Shown here: one piece after another, positions 15,843-24,635 of the stretch
Numbering within the stretch: the first letter of the stretch is position 1
How the letters are laid out: each line of letters starts with the position of its first letter
DNA from: GJ-E10 sp035625725
GTDB lineage: Bacteria; Pseudomonadota; Gammaproteobacteria; Burkholderiales; Burkholderiaceae_F
Direction: 5' to 3'
Assembly (NCBI GenBank): GCA_035625725.1
Contig: DASPPB010000085.1
Span: 46,913 to 110,912 of the forward strand
DNA: 64,000 nucleotides
The notes under the pieces: model-generated
The model's input: only the letters and a program-made list of their open reading frames with translations
What the model was told of the DNA's origin: nothing
Databases searched by the model: none
Program-made: the position numbers and the translations under genes

Positions 15843-17234
15843 ATGCTCGATCAGCTCACCGACCGACTTGCCCGCATCGTCAAGCAGGTTCGAGGACAGG
15901 CTCGCCTGACAGAGGCCAACATGCAGGAGGCGCTGCGCGAGGTCCGGCTCGCGTTGCTCGAGGCCGATGTGGCTCTTGCCGTCGTGCGCGACTTTATCGC
16001 CCGGGTGCGCGAGAGCGCGCTCGGCCAGGATGTGATCGGCAGTTTGACGCCCGGCCAGGCGCTCGTAGGGGTCGTGCACCGGGAGCTTGTCCGACTCATG
16101 GGTGGCGATCTGCCGCAAAAGGAGCGCGAGCTCAACCTCGCGACCCAACCGCCTGCGGTCATCTTGCTTGCCGGTTTGCAGGGCGCCGGCAAGACGACCA
16201 CGGCCGGCAAGCTCGGTCGGTGGCTGGCGACCGAGCGGCGCAAGAAGGTTCTCGCGGTTTCGACCGACGTGTACCGGCCCGCTGCCATTGCGCAGCTCCA
16301 GTCGGTGTGTCAACAGGCGGCCATCGAATTTTTCCCGACGCCGCCGCATGCGCCTCCGGTGGAAATCGCGCGATCGGCCCTAGCGCACGCGCGCCGCCAT
16401 CTTCTCGATGTTGTGCTGGTCGATACCGCGGGCCGGACCACGATCGATGAGCCGATGATGGACGAGATTGCGCAGTTGCACGCGGCGCTGCAGCCCGTAG
16501 AGACGCTGCTCGTGGTCGATGCGATGCTGGGTCAAGACGCGGTGAACACCGCCGCTGCTTTTGGCGCGCAGCTGCCGCTCAGCGGCATCATCCTCACCAA
16601 ACTCGACGGCGACGCGCGCGGCGGCGCCGCGCTTTCGGTGACCCAGGTAACCGGCAGGCCCATCAAGTTTGCCGGCACGGGCGAAAAGCTCTCGGGTCTG
16701 GAGCCCTTTGACGCCGAACGCATGGCCGGGCGGGTCCTGGGCATGGGCGACATCGTTGCGCTCGTGCAGGAAGTCAAAAGTTCGCTGGACACGGGGGCCG
16801 TGGAGCAATTCGCCAAGCGGATGCAATCCGGCGCACGGTTCGATTTGAACGATTTCCGCGAACAAATCGCCCAGATGCGCCGCTTGGGCGGCCTGGGAGG
16901 GATGATCGAGAAGCTACCGGCGCAGTTTGCGCAGGCTGCCGGCAAGGTCGATCCGCGCGAGGCCGAGCGCCAGGTACGGCGCATGGAGGGAATACTGAAC
17001 TCCATGACGCCCGCTGAGCGCAGCAAACCCGAGTTGGTCAAGGCGTCGCGCAAGCGGCGCATCGCCAGCGGCGCCGGCGTGCCCGTTCAGGAAGTCAACC
17101 GTCTGCTCGCGCAATACGAGCAGATGAGCGATCTCATGAAAAAAATGCGCAAGGGCGGGCTCACGAAAATGATGCGTGCTTTCGGCGCGATGACCGGCAT
17201 GTCGCAGCCCGGCAGTGGTGCCCGGCGCCATTGA
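15843..17234 (+). CDS. ffh: Signal recognition particle GTPase Ffh
   Basis: Ffh binds 4.5S RNA and signal sequences and docks with FtsY to deliver nascent membrane proteins. The 463-residue protein starts at ATG 15843 behind AGGA. It has the helical N domain, the G domain with GLQGAGKTTTAGK, DVYRPAA, DTAGR and TKLDGDARGGAAL, and a methionine-rich M domain near residues 330-463 (MKKMRKGGLTKMMRAFGAMTGM). All SRP GTPase motifs are intact. It is divergent from ypjD, and convergent with the lytic transglycosylase, 46 bases apart. Confidence 0.97.
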   Translation: MLDQLTDRLARIVKQVRGQARLTEANMQEALREVRLALLEADVALAVVRDFIARVRESALGQDVIGSLTPGQALVGVVHRELVRLMGGDLPQKERELNLATQPPAVILLAGLQGAGKTTTAGKLGRWLATERRKKVLAVSTDVYRPAAIAQLQSVCQQAAIEFFPTPPHAPPVEIARSALAHARRHLLDVVLVDTAGRTTIDEPMMDEIAQLHAALQPVETLLVVDAMLGQDAVNTAAAFGAQLPLSGIILTKLDGDARGGAALSVTQVTGRPIKFAGTGEKLSGLEPFDAERMAGRVLGMGDIVALVQEVKSSLDTGAVEQFAKRMQSGARFDLNDFREQIAQMRRLGGLGGMIEKLPAQFAQAAGKVDPREAERQVRRMEGILNSMTPAERSKPELVKASRKRRIASGAGVPVQEVNRLLAQYEQMSDLMKKMRKGGLTKMMRAFGAMTGMSQPGSGARRH

Positions 17235-17280
17235 CCAGACACGAAAGGCAGCTGCCGCGCGGTTTTGCGCGCCCCGATGC

Positions 17281-17934
17281 CTACGGATAGTGCCACTCGC
17301 CCCTCCAGGCCACCAGAACCGCATTGGGATACGCGGCCTGCCCGACCGAGCCGTTGTAGCGCCCAAGGGCCCGGAACAAGTCGCCGCGCTCCGAATCGAG
17401 ATAATGGCGCAAGATGACGCAGCCGTAGCGCAGGTTGGTGCGCATTTCAAATAAGCGACGCACATTGCCGTCGCCGATGAGTGCGGTCCAAAAGGGCATC
17501 ACCTGCATGAGTCCCCGCGCGCCGACCTCCGAGATCGCGTATTTGCGAAAGTTGCTCTCGACCTGAATCAAACCCAGCACCATCTGGCGGTCGAGTCCCG
17601 CGCGCGTGCACTCGTAGTCCAGACACTGCAGCAAATCGGTTCGATTGCGTTTTTCCGGCAGCCGCGACGCCAGTCGCGCCGACATCTCGACGAGCCAGCG
17701 CTGATAGGCTTCGCGCGTTTCTTCCGTGTCAAAGCGCCGAATCGGAGGCACCGAATCGGCGATTTGTGCGGCCAGAGCCCCGCGCACCGAATCGACAAGC
17801 GTCTCGTATTGCTGGGCGCCGGCCCAGCTGCGCCCGGGCCAAAGCGGCAGCAGCAAACCCAGCGCGGCCAGCCGTCGTCGCCGCGGGCGGCACGGCTCAG
17901 TGTCCGAGCCGCTCAAGGAGAAAGCCGACTGCAT
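17281..17934 (-). CDS. Lytic transglycosylase (SLT domain)
   Basis: A 217-residue secreted muramidase-like enzyme that cleaves glycan strands with formation of 1,6-anhydroMurNAc, the substrate class recycled through AmpD. After a basic N-terminus, residues ~20-40 form a signal-like hydrophobic segment ending SWAGAQ. The SLT fold follows: catalytic glutamate in MVLGLIQVESNFRKYA, then ARGLMQVMPFW and a terminal LGRYNGSVGQAAYPNAVL. The proposed start ATG 17934 lies 38 bases inside the 3' end of proS, so translation is likely coupled. This pairing behind proS is common in Burkholderiales. Confidence 0.88.
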   Translation of the reverse strand: MQSAFSLSGSDTEPCRPRRRRLAALGLLLPLWPGRSWAGAQQYETLVDSVRGALAAQIADSVPPIRRFDTEETREAYQRWLVEMSARLASRLPEKRNRTDLLQCLDYECTRAGLDRQMVLGLIQVESNFRKYAISEVGARGLMQVMPFWTALIGDGNVRRLFEMRTNLRYGCVILRHYLDSERGDLFRALGRYNGSVGQAAYPNAVLVAWRGEWHYP

Positions 17935-19636
17935 GGGCGCGATCGATTGGTGCGACTTCCAGCGTGGTGCGCGGCACGTACTCCAGTTGGCCGAGCTTCA
18001 AGCCGCGCTCGCCGACGGTCAGCCGGTGGGGAATGCCGATCAATTCCGCGTCCGCGAACATGGCCCCGGGACGTTCGCCGCGATCGTCGAGCAGCACGTC
18101 GACTCGTGCATCGAGCAGCGCCTGGTACAGACTCTCAGCGGCCGCACGAACCGCCTCGGAATTTGCGTAGTTCACCGGGCAGATCACCGCGGCAAAAGGC
18201 GCTATCGGCTCCGGCCAGATGATCCCGCGCGCGTCGTGGTTTTGCTCGATTGTGGCACCCAGCAGCCGCGTAACACCGATACCGTAGCAGCCCATTTCGA
18301 ACAGTCGCGAACGGCCGTCCTCGTCAAGGTAGCTCGCATTGAGCTTTTCCGAATACCTGGTGCCAAGGTAAAAGACATGTCCGACTTCGATGCCGCGCTG
18401 GATGGCCAGCGGTCCCTTGCCGTCGGGCGACGGATCGCCGGCCACGACGTTTCGAAGATCGGCCACGCGGTCGGGCTCGGGTAGGTCGCGCCCCCAATTG
18501 ACGCCGGTCCAGTGATAGCCCTCCTCGTTGGCGCCGCATACGAAATCGCTCATCAACGCGACCGTTCGGTCGGCAATGACCTGCACGGCGGGCCGCGGCC
18601 CTTGCCCAAACACCGGTCCGAGGTAGCCGGGCACCGATCCCAGAGCCTGGACGATTTCGGTGTCGCTCGCCAGACGCCAGCCGCGCTCAAATCCGGGCAG
18701 CTTGCCGGTCTTGACCTCGTTGAGCTCGTGATCGCCGCGCAAAAGCAGTAGGAAAATTCTTTTGGTGCCGTCCGTCTGGTCGACCGCAACGACAAGCGAT
18801 TTGACCACCCGCTGCAGCGGAGCGCCCAGGTACTGGGCAACGTCGGCGCATCGCACTTGATTGGGCGTGGCGGCCTTTCGCAGCGCCTCGCGCGCCGGGG
18901 CCCGCACCTCGAGCAGCGGCAGCGCCTCGGCCAACTCGACATTGGCCGCGTACTCGCCATCCGGACAGTAGGCAATCGCATCCTCGCCACTGTCGGCGAT
19001 TACTTGGAATTCGTGCGAGCGCGATCCTCCGATGGCCCCGGTGTCGGCGGCCACGGCGCGAAAGCGCAGACCCATGCGTGAAAAGATGCGCTCGTAGGCG
19101 GCGAACATCTTCTCGTAGCTGCGCTGGGCCGATGCAACATCCCGATCGAAGGAATAGGCGTCCTTCATCGTGAACTCCCGACCCCGCATCACCCCGAAAC
19201 GCGGGCGCCGTTCGTCGCGAAATTTCGTCTGTATGTGATAAAAATTTGCCGGCAGCTGGCGATAGCTGCGAATCTCAAGCCGGGCGATGTCGGTGACGAC
19301 TTCTTCCGAAGTCGGTTGCAGGACGAAGTCGCGCTCGTGCCGATCCTTCAGGCGCAGCAGCTCGGGCCCGTACTGCTCCCAGCGGCCCGATTCCATCCAG
19401 AGCTCGGCGGGCTGGACGACGGGCATGAGCAACTCCAGAGCGCCGGCCCGATTCATCTCCTCGCGGATGATCGTCTCGATGCGCCGGATCGAGCGCAAGC
19501 CCAGCGGCAGGTAGCTGTAGATGCCGGCGGCAAGTTTGCGGATCATCCCCGAACGCAGCATCAGCTGGTGGCTTACGATTTCCGCATCGGCGGGGGCTTC
19601 CTTTTGGGTGCAAAGCAAGAATTGCGAGGCGCGCAT
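17897..19636 (-). CDS. proS: Prolyl-tRNA synthetase, bacterial type with editing domain
   Basis: A class II synthetase charging tRNA-Pro, 579 residues from ATG 19636 (MRASQFLLCTQKEAPADAE, matching the E. coli N-terminus). Motif 2 is in KFRDERRPRFGVMRGREFTMKD and motif 3 in MGCYGIGVTRLLGA. The central YbaK-like insertion that hydrolyses Ala-tRNA-Pro lies between (VRCADVAQYLGAPLQRVVKSLVVAVDQ). The C-terminal anticodon-binding domain is complete. Length and domain order fit the bacterial ProRS type. It is divergent from rppH and overlaps the lytic transglycosylase start. Confidence 0.97.
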   Translation of the reverse strand: MRASQFLLCTQKEAPADAEIVSHQLMLRSGMIRKLAAGIYSYLPLGLRSIRRIETIIREEMNRAGALELLMPVVQPAELWMESGRWEQYGPELLRLKDRHERDFVLQPTSEEVVTDIARLEIRSYRQLPANFYHIQTKFRDERRPRFGVMRGREFTMKDAYSFDRDVASAQRSYEKMFAAYERIFSRMGLRFRAVAADTGAIGGSRSHEFQVIADSGEDAIAYCPDGEYAANVELAEALPLLEVRAPAREALRKAATPNQVRCADVAQYLGAPLQRVVKSLVVAVDQTDGTKRIFLLLLRGDHELNEVKTGKLPGFERGWRLASDTEIVQALGSVPGYLGPVFGQGPRPAVQVIADRTVALMSDFVCGANEEGYHWTGVNWGRDLPEPDRVADLRNVVAGDPSPDGKGPLAIQRGIEVGHVFYLGTRYSEKLNASYLDEDGRSRLFEMGCYGIGVTRLLGATIEQNHDARGIIWPEPIAPFAAVICPVNYANSEAVRAAAESLYQALLDARVDVLLDDRGERPGAMFADAELIGIPHRLTVGERGLKLGQLEYVPRTTLEVAPIDRAHAVGFLLERLGH

Positions 19637-19675
19637 GGCCGATTCGATTCGTTTCCCAGTTGCAGCTCGGGGCCA

Positions 19676-19681
19676 TATAAT
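19676..19681 (+). promoter_or_regulatory. Likely -10 element for rppH
   Basis: A perfect TATAAT lies 33 bases before the rppH start in the proS/rppH divergent gap. The -35 side (TTCCCA at about 17 bp) is poor, so strength is uncertain. Confidence 0.4.
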
Positions 19682-19713
19682 GGGTCGCAAATGATATAGC
19701 TTCAGGTGATGGC

Positions 19714-20226
19714 ATGCTGGACAAGGATGGGTACCGCCCCAACGTCGGCATCATCCTGCTCAACGACCGCAGCGAGGTGTTCTGGGGCAAGCGAGTAAGG
19801 CAGCATTCCTGGCAGTTTCCGCAAGGCGGGATCAAACACGGGGAATCGCCCGAGAAGGCGATGTACCGCGAGCTATACGAAGAAGTCGGCCTGCAGACGG
19901 AACACGTGAAAATTCTCGCCCGGACGCGCGAGTGGCTTCGGTACGAAGTGCCGGATCAGTGGATACGGCGCGAACTGCGCGGGAACTATCGCGGACAAAA
20001 GCAAATCTGGTACTTGTTGCGCCTGGTGGGCCGGGACTGCGACGTGTGCCTGCGGCGCAGCGACAAACCCGAATTTGACGCGTGGCGCTGGAGCGACTAC
20101 TGGTTGCCGCTGGACGCGGTGATTGAATTCAAGCGCCAGGTCTACGAGCAGGCATTGCAAGAACTGTCTCGATTCGTATTTCCCCCGACGCCGCGCCGGG
20201 CGCCGGTCGATCGACAAAAGGGCTGA
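19714..20226 (+). CDS. rppH: RNA pyrophosphohydrolase RppH (Nudix)
   Basis: RppH converts 5'-triphosphate mRNA ends to monophosphate and so triggers RNase E decay. The 170-residue protein starts MLDKDGYRPNVGIILLN and has the Nudix box GGIKHGESPEKAMYRELYEE, with the metal-binding glutamates in RELYEEVGL. The downstream RppH features WLRYEVPDQWIRRE and YRGQKQIWYLLRL are present. A ribosome-binding site AGGTGATGG precedes ATG 19714. It is divergent from proS and convergent with proB, with 28 bases between their stops. Confidence 0.95.
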   Translation: MLDKDGYRPNVGIILLNDRSEVFWGKRVRQHSWQFPQGGIKHGESPEKAMYRELYEEVGLQTEHVKILARTREWLRYEVPDQWIRRELRGNYRGQKQIWYLLRLVGRDCDVCLRRSDKPEFDAWRWSDYWLPLDAVIEFKRQVYEQALQELSRFVFPPTPRRAPVDRQKG

Positions 20227-20254
20227 GCGCCTGCCGCCAAACGCGCGGCAACGG

Positions 20255-21379
20255 TCAGAGCAGCACCAAATTGTCGCGATGGATGAGCTCGGTCTCTTCC
20301 ATGAACCCGAGCACTTGGGCGATCTCGGCGCTGGGACGCCGCGCGATCAGACCGGCCTCGGCGCTGGAGTAATTGACCAAGCCGCGGGCCACTTCGCGTC
20401 CCGCGACGTCGAAGCACGAAATCACGTCGCCACGGGCGAAGCTCCCGCCGACTTCGATCACCCCGATCGGCAGCAGGCTCTTGCCCTGCTGGCACAGAGC
20501 CGCGACGGCGCCGGCATCGATCGTCACTCGACCCTTGGTCTGCAGATGATCGGCGATCCACTGCTTGCGAGCGGCTCTCTTGGGCATCGCGGCCGTCAAC
20601 AGCGTGCCGATGGACTCGCCCCGCATCAAGCGCGGCAGCACCTCGGGTTCGCGCCCGCAGGCAATGATCGTGGCCGCGCCGCTGCGGGCGGCGCGCTTGG
20701 CCGCCGAGAGTTTGCTGAGCATGCCCCCGCGGCCGATCGCGCTGCCGGCTCCGCCGGCGTATTGCTCGAGCAACGGATCGCCGGCCGCGGCGCTTTGGAT
20801 CAGACGGGCGTGCGGCACCCGCCGCGGATCCGCGTCAAAAAGCCCCTGCTGGTCCGTGAGGATGATCAACGCGTCGGCTTCCACGAGATTGGTCACTAAA
20901 GCGCCCAGAGTGTCGTTGTCGCCGAATTTGATCTCGTCGGTTACGACTGTGTCGTTCTCGTTGATGACGGGCACCACCCCGAGCTGCAACAAAGTAAGCA
21001 GCGCCGAGCGCGCGTTCAGGTAGCGGGCGCGATCGGCCAGATCGGCATGCGTGAGCAGAATCTGCGCGGTGCGCACGCCCAAGGCGCCGAAACAAGTCTC
21101 GTAGGCTTGCGCCAGACCCATCTGGCCCACGGCCGCGGCGGCCTGCAGCTCATGCACCTCCTGGGGCCGACGCCCCCAGCCCAGGCGCTGCATGCCTTCG
21201 GCGATCGCACCGCTCGAGACGATGAGCACCTGCTTGCCCGAGGCCCGCAGTGTGGCAACCTCGCCGGCCCAGCGCGAAATCGCGGCCAGGTCCAGACCTT
21301 GCCCCTCGTTTGTCACCAGGCTGCTGCCCACCTTGACCACGATGCGGGCAAAACGTGCCTCGCCGGGCGCGGCACTCAT
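20255..21379 (-). CDS. proB: Glutamate 5-kinase
   Basis: First enzyme of proline synthesis, phosphorylating the gamma-carboxyl of glutamate; normally feedback-inhibited by proline. The 374-residue protein has the amino-acid kinase domain (VVKVGSSLVTNEGQGLD, VINENDTVVTDEIKFGDND, GGMLSKLSAAKRAARSG) and a C-terminal PUA domain (residues ~285-374, GRVTIDAGAVAAL onward). Its ATG overlaps the obgE stop in an ATGA, so the two are translationally coupled. The rplU-rpmA-obgE-proB order is widespread in betaproteobacteria. Confidence 0.96.
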   Translation of the reverse strand: MSAAPGEARFARIVVKVGSSLVTNEGQGLDLAAISRWAGEVATLRASGKQVLIVSSGAIAEGMQRLGWGRRPQEVHELQAAAAVGQMGLAQAYETCFGALGVRTAQILLTHADLADRARYLNARSALLTLLQLGVVPVINENDTVVTDEIKFGDNDTLGALVTNLVEADALIILTDQQGLFDADPRRVPHARLIQSAAAGDPLLEQYAGGAGSAIGRGGMLSKLSAAKRAARSGAATIIACGREPEVLPRLMRGESIGTLLTAAMPKRAARKQWIADHLQTKGRVTIDAGAVAALCQQGKSLLPIGVIEVGGSFARGDVISCFDVAGREVARGLVNYSSAEAGLIARRPSAEIAQVLGFMEETELIHRDNLVLL

Positions 21380-22467
21380 GGGCTTTCCCGGGCCGAGGCC
21401 GGGCGCGCCGCGGCGGTGCGGCCGGTGCGTGCCCGCGCGCGCGTCGATGGCGTCGCGGCGCGTCCCTCAAGAAAACGCTGCACGGCCCACATCAAGTCGC
21501 GGCAGCCCTCGCCCGTGGCCGCCGACACCGCGAAGATCGGCGCCCGGGTGCGCAAGCGTCGGCGCATGCGCTCGAGCAGCGCGGCGCGCTCCGGCGCGGG
21601 CACAAGGTCCATCTTGTTGAGCACGTACCAGCGCGGGCGGCTGCGCAACGCCGGATCGTACTTGCCCAGTTCCCTCGCAATGGCCCGCGCCTGCGCAACG
21701 GGATCGACCGCGGCATCAATCGGTGCCACGTCCAGTACGTGCAGCAGCAACCGCGTGCGGCTCACATGGCGCAAGAAGCGATGCCCCAGTCCGGCTCCCT
21801 GCGCCGCCCCCTCGATCAACCCCGGCAGATCGGCGAGGACAAAGCCCTTGCCGGCCTCCTGGCGCACCACGCCCAGGTGCGGGTGCATGGTCGTGAAGGG
21901 GTAATCGGCGATCTTGGGCCGCGCATTGGAAACGGCCGCAAGCAAAGTCGACTTGCCCGCGTTGGGTGCTCCCAGCAAGCCGACGTCGGCAAGCACTCGC
22001 AGCTCCAGGCGCAGCCGGCGCGCCTGTCCGGGCTCCCCGGGCGTGTGCTGGCGCGGGGCACGATTGGTGCTCGATTTGAAGTGCAAATTGCCCAGGCCGC
22101 CGGCTCCGCCAGCGGCCAGCAGCGCACGCTCGCCGTGACCGGCCAGATCCGCGATGATCGCGCCCGTATCCTCGTCGTGCACCACCGTGCCCACGGGCAT
22201 CGGCAGCTCGACGTCGGTGCCGCTGGCCCCGTAGCAGTCCGAGCCGCGGCCCGGGGCGCCGTTGCCGGCCGCATGGCGGCGCTGGTAACGGTACTCGATG
22301 AGCGTATTCAGATTGCGATCGGCCACGCCCCAGACGTTGCCGCCCCGCCCGCCGTCGCCGCCATCGGGCCCGCCTTTGGGAATAAATTTTTCGCGGCGAA
22401 ACGAGGCACAGCCATTGCCCCCGTGGCCACCGCAAACCTCTATGCGCGCTTCATCAACGAAATTCAT
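21376..22467 (-). CDS. obgE: Obg family GTPase (ribosome assembly/stress)
   Basis: A 363-residue GTPase involved in 50S assembly and stringent-response control. The N-terminal Obg glycine-rich fold (GGHGGNGCASFRREKFIPKG, GGDGGRGGNVWG) is followed by the G domain with G1 GAPNAGKSTL, G3 DLPGLIEGAAQG and G4 NKMD. The C-terminus after ~335 is short and arginine-rich (TRARARTGRTAAARPASARESP) rather than strongly acidic as in E. coli. Starts at ATG 22467, 103 bases after rpmA, and overlaps proB by four bases. Confidence 0.96.
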   Translation of the reverse strand: MNFVDEARIEVCGGHGGNGCASFRREKFIPKGGPDGGDGGRGGNVWGVADRNLNTLIEYRYQRRHAAGNGAPGRGSDCYGASGTDVELPMPVGTVVHDEDTGAIIADLAGHGERALLAAGGAGGLGNLHFKSSTNRAPRQHTPGEPGQARRLRLELRVLADVGLLGAPNAGKSTLLAAVSNARPKIADYPFTTMHPHLGVVRQEAGKGFVLADLPGLIEGAAQGAGLGHRFLRHVSRTRLLLHVLDVAPIDAAVDPVAQARAIARELGKYDPALRSRPRWYVLNKMDLVPAPERAALLERMRRRLRTRAPIFAVSAATGEGCRDLMWAVQRFLEGRAATPSTRARARTGRTAAARPASARESP

Positions 22468-22570
22468 TGGCGTACCGGCCCGAGAAAGGCCCTGCGAACC
22501 GCCGCAGGTCTCGGCCGTCCCGCGCGCGGCGCCACACGGCCGGCACGCGCGCCTTACTCGAAGGTCAAAG

Positions 22571-22837
22571 TCAGGCGTTTCCGCTCGGCTGGACGCTCAC
22601 CACGCGGCGCTTTTTCGGTCCGCCGACGGTAAAGCGCACGGTGCCGTCGACCGTGGCAAAGAGCGTGAAATCGCGGCCCGTGCCGACATTTTCGCCGGCA
22701 TGAAACTGTGTGCCCCGCTGACGCACGATGATGCTGCCGGCCTGGATCGATTCGCCACCGTAGGCTTTGATGCCGAGCCGTTTTGCCTGCGAATCGCGCC
22801 CGTTTCGCGACGAGCCGCCCGCCTTCTTATGCGCCAT
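22571..22837 (-). CDS. rpmA: 50S ribosomal protein L27
   Basis: An 88-residue L27, whose N-terminal tail reaches the peptidyl-transferase centre. MAHKKAGGSSRNGRDSQAKR is the hallmark start, and GGESIQAGSIIVRQRGT follows. There is no N-terminal cleavable extension of the Firmicutes kind. It lies 54 bases behind rplU on the same transcript. Confidence 0.98.
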   Translation of the reverse strand: MAHKKAGGSSRNGRDSQAKRLGIKAYGGESIQAGSIIVRQRGTQFHAGENVGTGRDFTLFATVDGTVRFTVGGPKKRRVVSVQPSGNA

Positions 22838-22891
22838 TTTCGTTCCTCAACGATGTGCCCGAAACCCACGCGCCTCGAGACTCGGACGCCC

Positions 22892-23200
22892 TCACGCAAT
22901 CGAATCGATGCGGATCTCGGTGAAATTCTGCCGGTGCCCGGCGTGCTTCTGAAAATGCTTGCGCCGCCGCATCTTAAAAATCCGAACCTTGGGGTGGCGC
23001 CCGTGAGCCAGCACCGTGGCCACCACCGCGGCGCCTTCGAGTCGGGGCTTGCCAACGCGCAGCTGCGCCCCGTCTCCCACCGCAAGCACCTCGGACAGCG
23101 TGATCTGCTGACCGACGTCGTTGGGAAGCGCTTCGACCTTGACCCGGTCTCCCGCACTGACCCGATACTGTTTGCCGCCTGTCTTAAATACCGCGAACAT
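22892..23200 (-). CDS. rplU: 50S ribosomal protein L21
   Basis: A 102-residue L21 binding 23S rRNA. MFAVFKTGGKQYRVSAGD at the start and KVRIFKMRRRKHFQKHAGHRQ near the end are family signatures. It is the first gene of the rplU-rpmA-obgE-proB unit, with a good sigma-70 promoter about 50 bases upstream. Confidence 0.98.
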   Translation of the reverse strand: MFAVFKTGGKQYRVSAGDRVKVEALPNDVGQQITLSEVLAVGDGAQLRVGKPRLEGAAVVATVLAHGRHPKVRIFKMRRRKHFQKHAGHRQNFTEIRIDSIA

Positions 23201-23250
23201 GGCCCGATCCCCACAAACTGAGCCCGCCTGGGCCCCGCCGAAAGCCCACG

Positions 23251-23280
23251 ATTATCGCCGCACTGGGCCCCGGCCGTCAA
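23251..23280 (-). promoter_or_regulatory. Sigma-70 promoter of rplU-rpmA-obgE-proB
   Basis: On the minus strand TTGACG (23275-23280) and GATAAT (23251-23256) are separated by 18 bases. Transcription would begin near 23244, giving an rplU leader of about 44 bases. This is the best promoter match on the upstream side of the unit. Confidence 0.65.
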
Positions 23281-23373
23281 TCGGGTTGTATTTTGCCCTC
23301 CCCTTGTGCGCACGCGCTACGTGCGCGAGGCTCCCCTCCTATAATCCACGCGCTCAAACCGCCAGCCCCGTCA

Positions 23374-24393
23374 GTGCAACCCGTCGTGCAAACCGCCCCC
23401 ACCGTCTCGGAACTCGCGCCGCGATCCCGCAGCCTGGCCGATCTTCTCGCCCCGGTGGCCGAGGAAATGCGCGCCGTCGACGCCACCATCCGCCAGAGGC
23501 TGGCCTCCGACGTGTCATTGATCGGCACCATTGGCGAGCACATCATCGGCGGGGGCGGCAAGCGCCTTCGACCCGCGATTTTGCTGCTCATCGCCCGCGC
23601 GATGGGCTACCGCGGAAAAACCCACGTGTTGCTGGCCACGGTGATCGAATTTATCCACACCGCAACCCTGCTGCATGACGACGTGGTGGATGAATCGGAT
23701 TTGCGGCGCGGGCGCCCGACCAGCAATGCGGCCTTTGGCAACGCGGCCAGCGTTCTGGTGGGCGATTTTCTGTACTCGCGCGCCTTCCAGATGATGGTCG
23801 AGGCGGGCAGCATGCGTGTCATGCAGATCCTGGCCGACGCGACCAACCGGATTGCCGAAGGCGAAGTTTTGCAGTTGCTCAACATCCACGATCCCACGGT
23901 CGATGAAACGCGCTATCTGGGTGTGGTCGAACGCAAGACCGCGACCCTCTTTGAGGCCGCCGCACGCATCGGCGCGGTTCTGACCGACGCCGGCGCGGCC
24001 GCGGAAGACGCCTGCGCACGCTACGGCGCGGCCATCGGCACCGCCTTTCAAATCATCGACGACGTGCTCGACTATGACGGCAATGCGCAGAGCATCGGCA
24101 AGCGCGTTGGCGACGATCTGCGCGAAGGCAAAGCGACGCTGCCCGTAATCCACGCGCTTCGCGCCGCCAACCCCGGGCAGCGCACCCAGGTCGAAAACGC
24201 CATCCGCGACGGCGGCGGCGACTTCACGCAAATTGCCCAGATCGTGCACGAGCACGGTTCGATCGAATACGCGCGCCGTTGCGCGCGCGCCCAGTGCGAC
24301 GCGGCCGCGGCTCTGGTCGGCACGCTGCCTCCCTCGGAATTTCGCGATCGTCTGCTAGAATTGACAGCCTTTGCAATGCGCCGTGACCGCTGA
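23374..24393 (+). CDS. ispB: Octaprenyl (polyprenyl) diphosphate synthase
   Basis: A trans-prenyltransferase making the long isoprenoid side chain of ubiquinone. Both aspartate-rich motifs are present: LLHDDVVDESDLRRGRPT and FQIIDDVLDYDG, with GGGGKRLRPA near the N-terminus. No ATG lies in a sensible place. I chose GTG 23374 (about 340 residues) because it sits about 30 bases after a TATAAT at 23340-23345 and matches homologue length; an in-frame TTG at 23293 would lie upstream of that box, and GTG 23386 is equally possible. It is divergent from rplU and followed by tRNA-Pro. Confidence 0.92.
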   Translation: MQPVVQTAPTVSELAPRSRSLADLLAPVAEEMRAVDATIRQRLASDVSLIGTIGEHIIGGGGKRLRPAILLLIARAMGYRGKTHVLLATVIEFIHTATLLHDDVVDESDLRRGRPTSNAAFGNAASVLVGDFLYSRAFQMMVEAGSMRVMQILADATNRIAEGEVLQLLNIHDPTVDETRYLGVVERKTATLFEAAARIGAVLTDAGAAAEDACARYGAAIGTAFQIIDDVLDYDGNAQSIGKRVGDDLREGKATLPVIHALRAANPGQRTQVENAIRDGGGDFTQIAQIVHEHGSIEYARRCARAQCDAAAALVGTLPPSEFRDRLLELTAFAMRRDR

Positions 24394-24427
24394 GCCCGAC
24401 CCAGGCCGAGGCGGCGAATCGATACCT

Positions 24428-24504
<77 letters not shown>

Positions 24505-24635
24505 GGCCTGCTCCTGCAACCCGGCGCCGCGCCCGTCTGTGCGGCAGCCCGCAGCGCAGGAACGGCGCGCGGCCAACACCCCCCGTGTGTGCAAAGTGGC
24601 GGCGTGCGCCAGTGCCCTGCGCCACGAGTCCGGCG

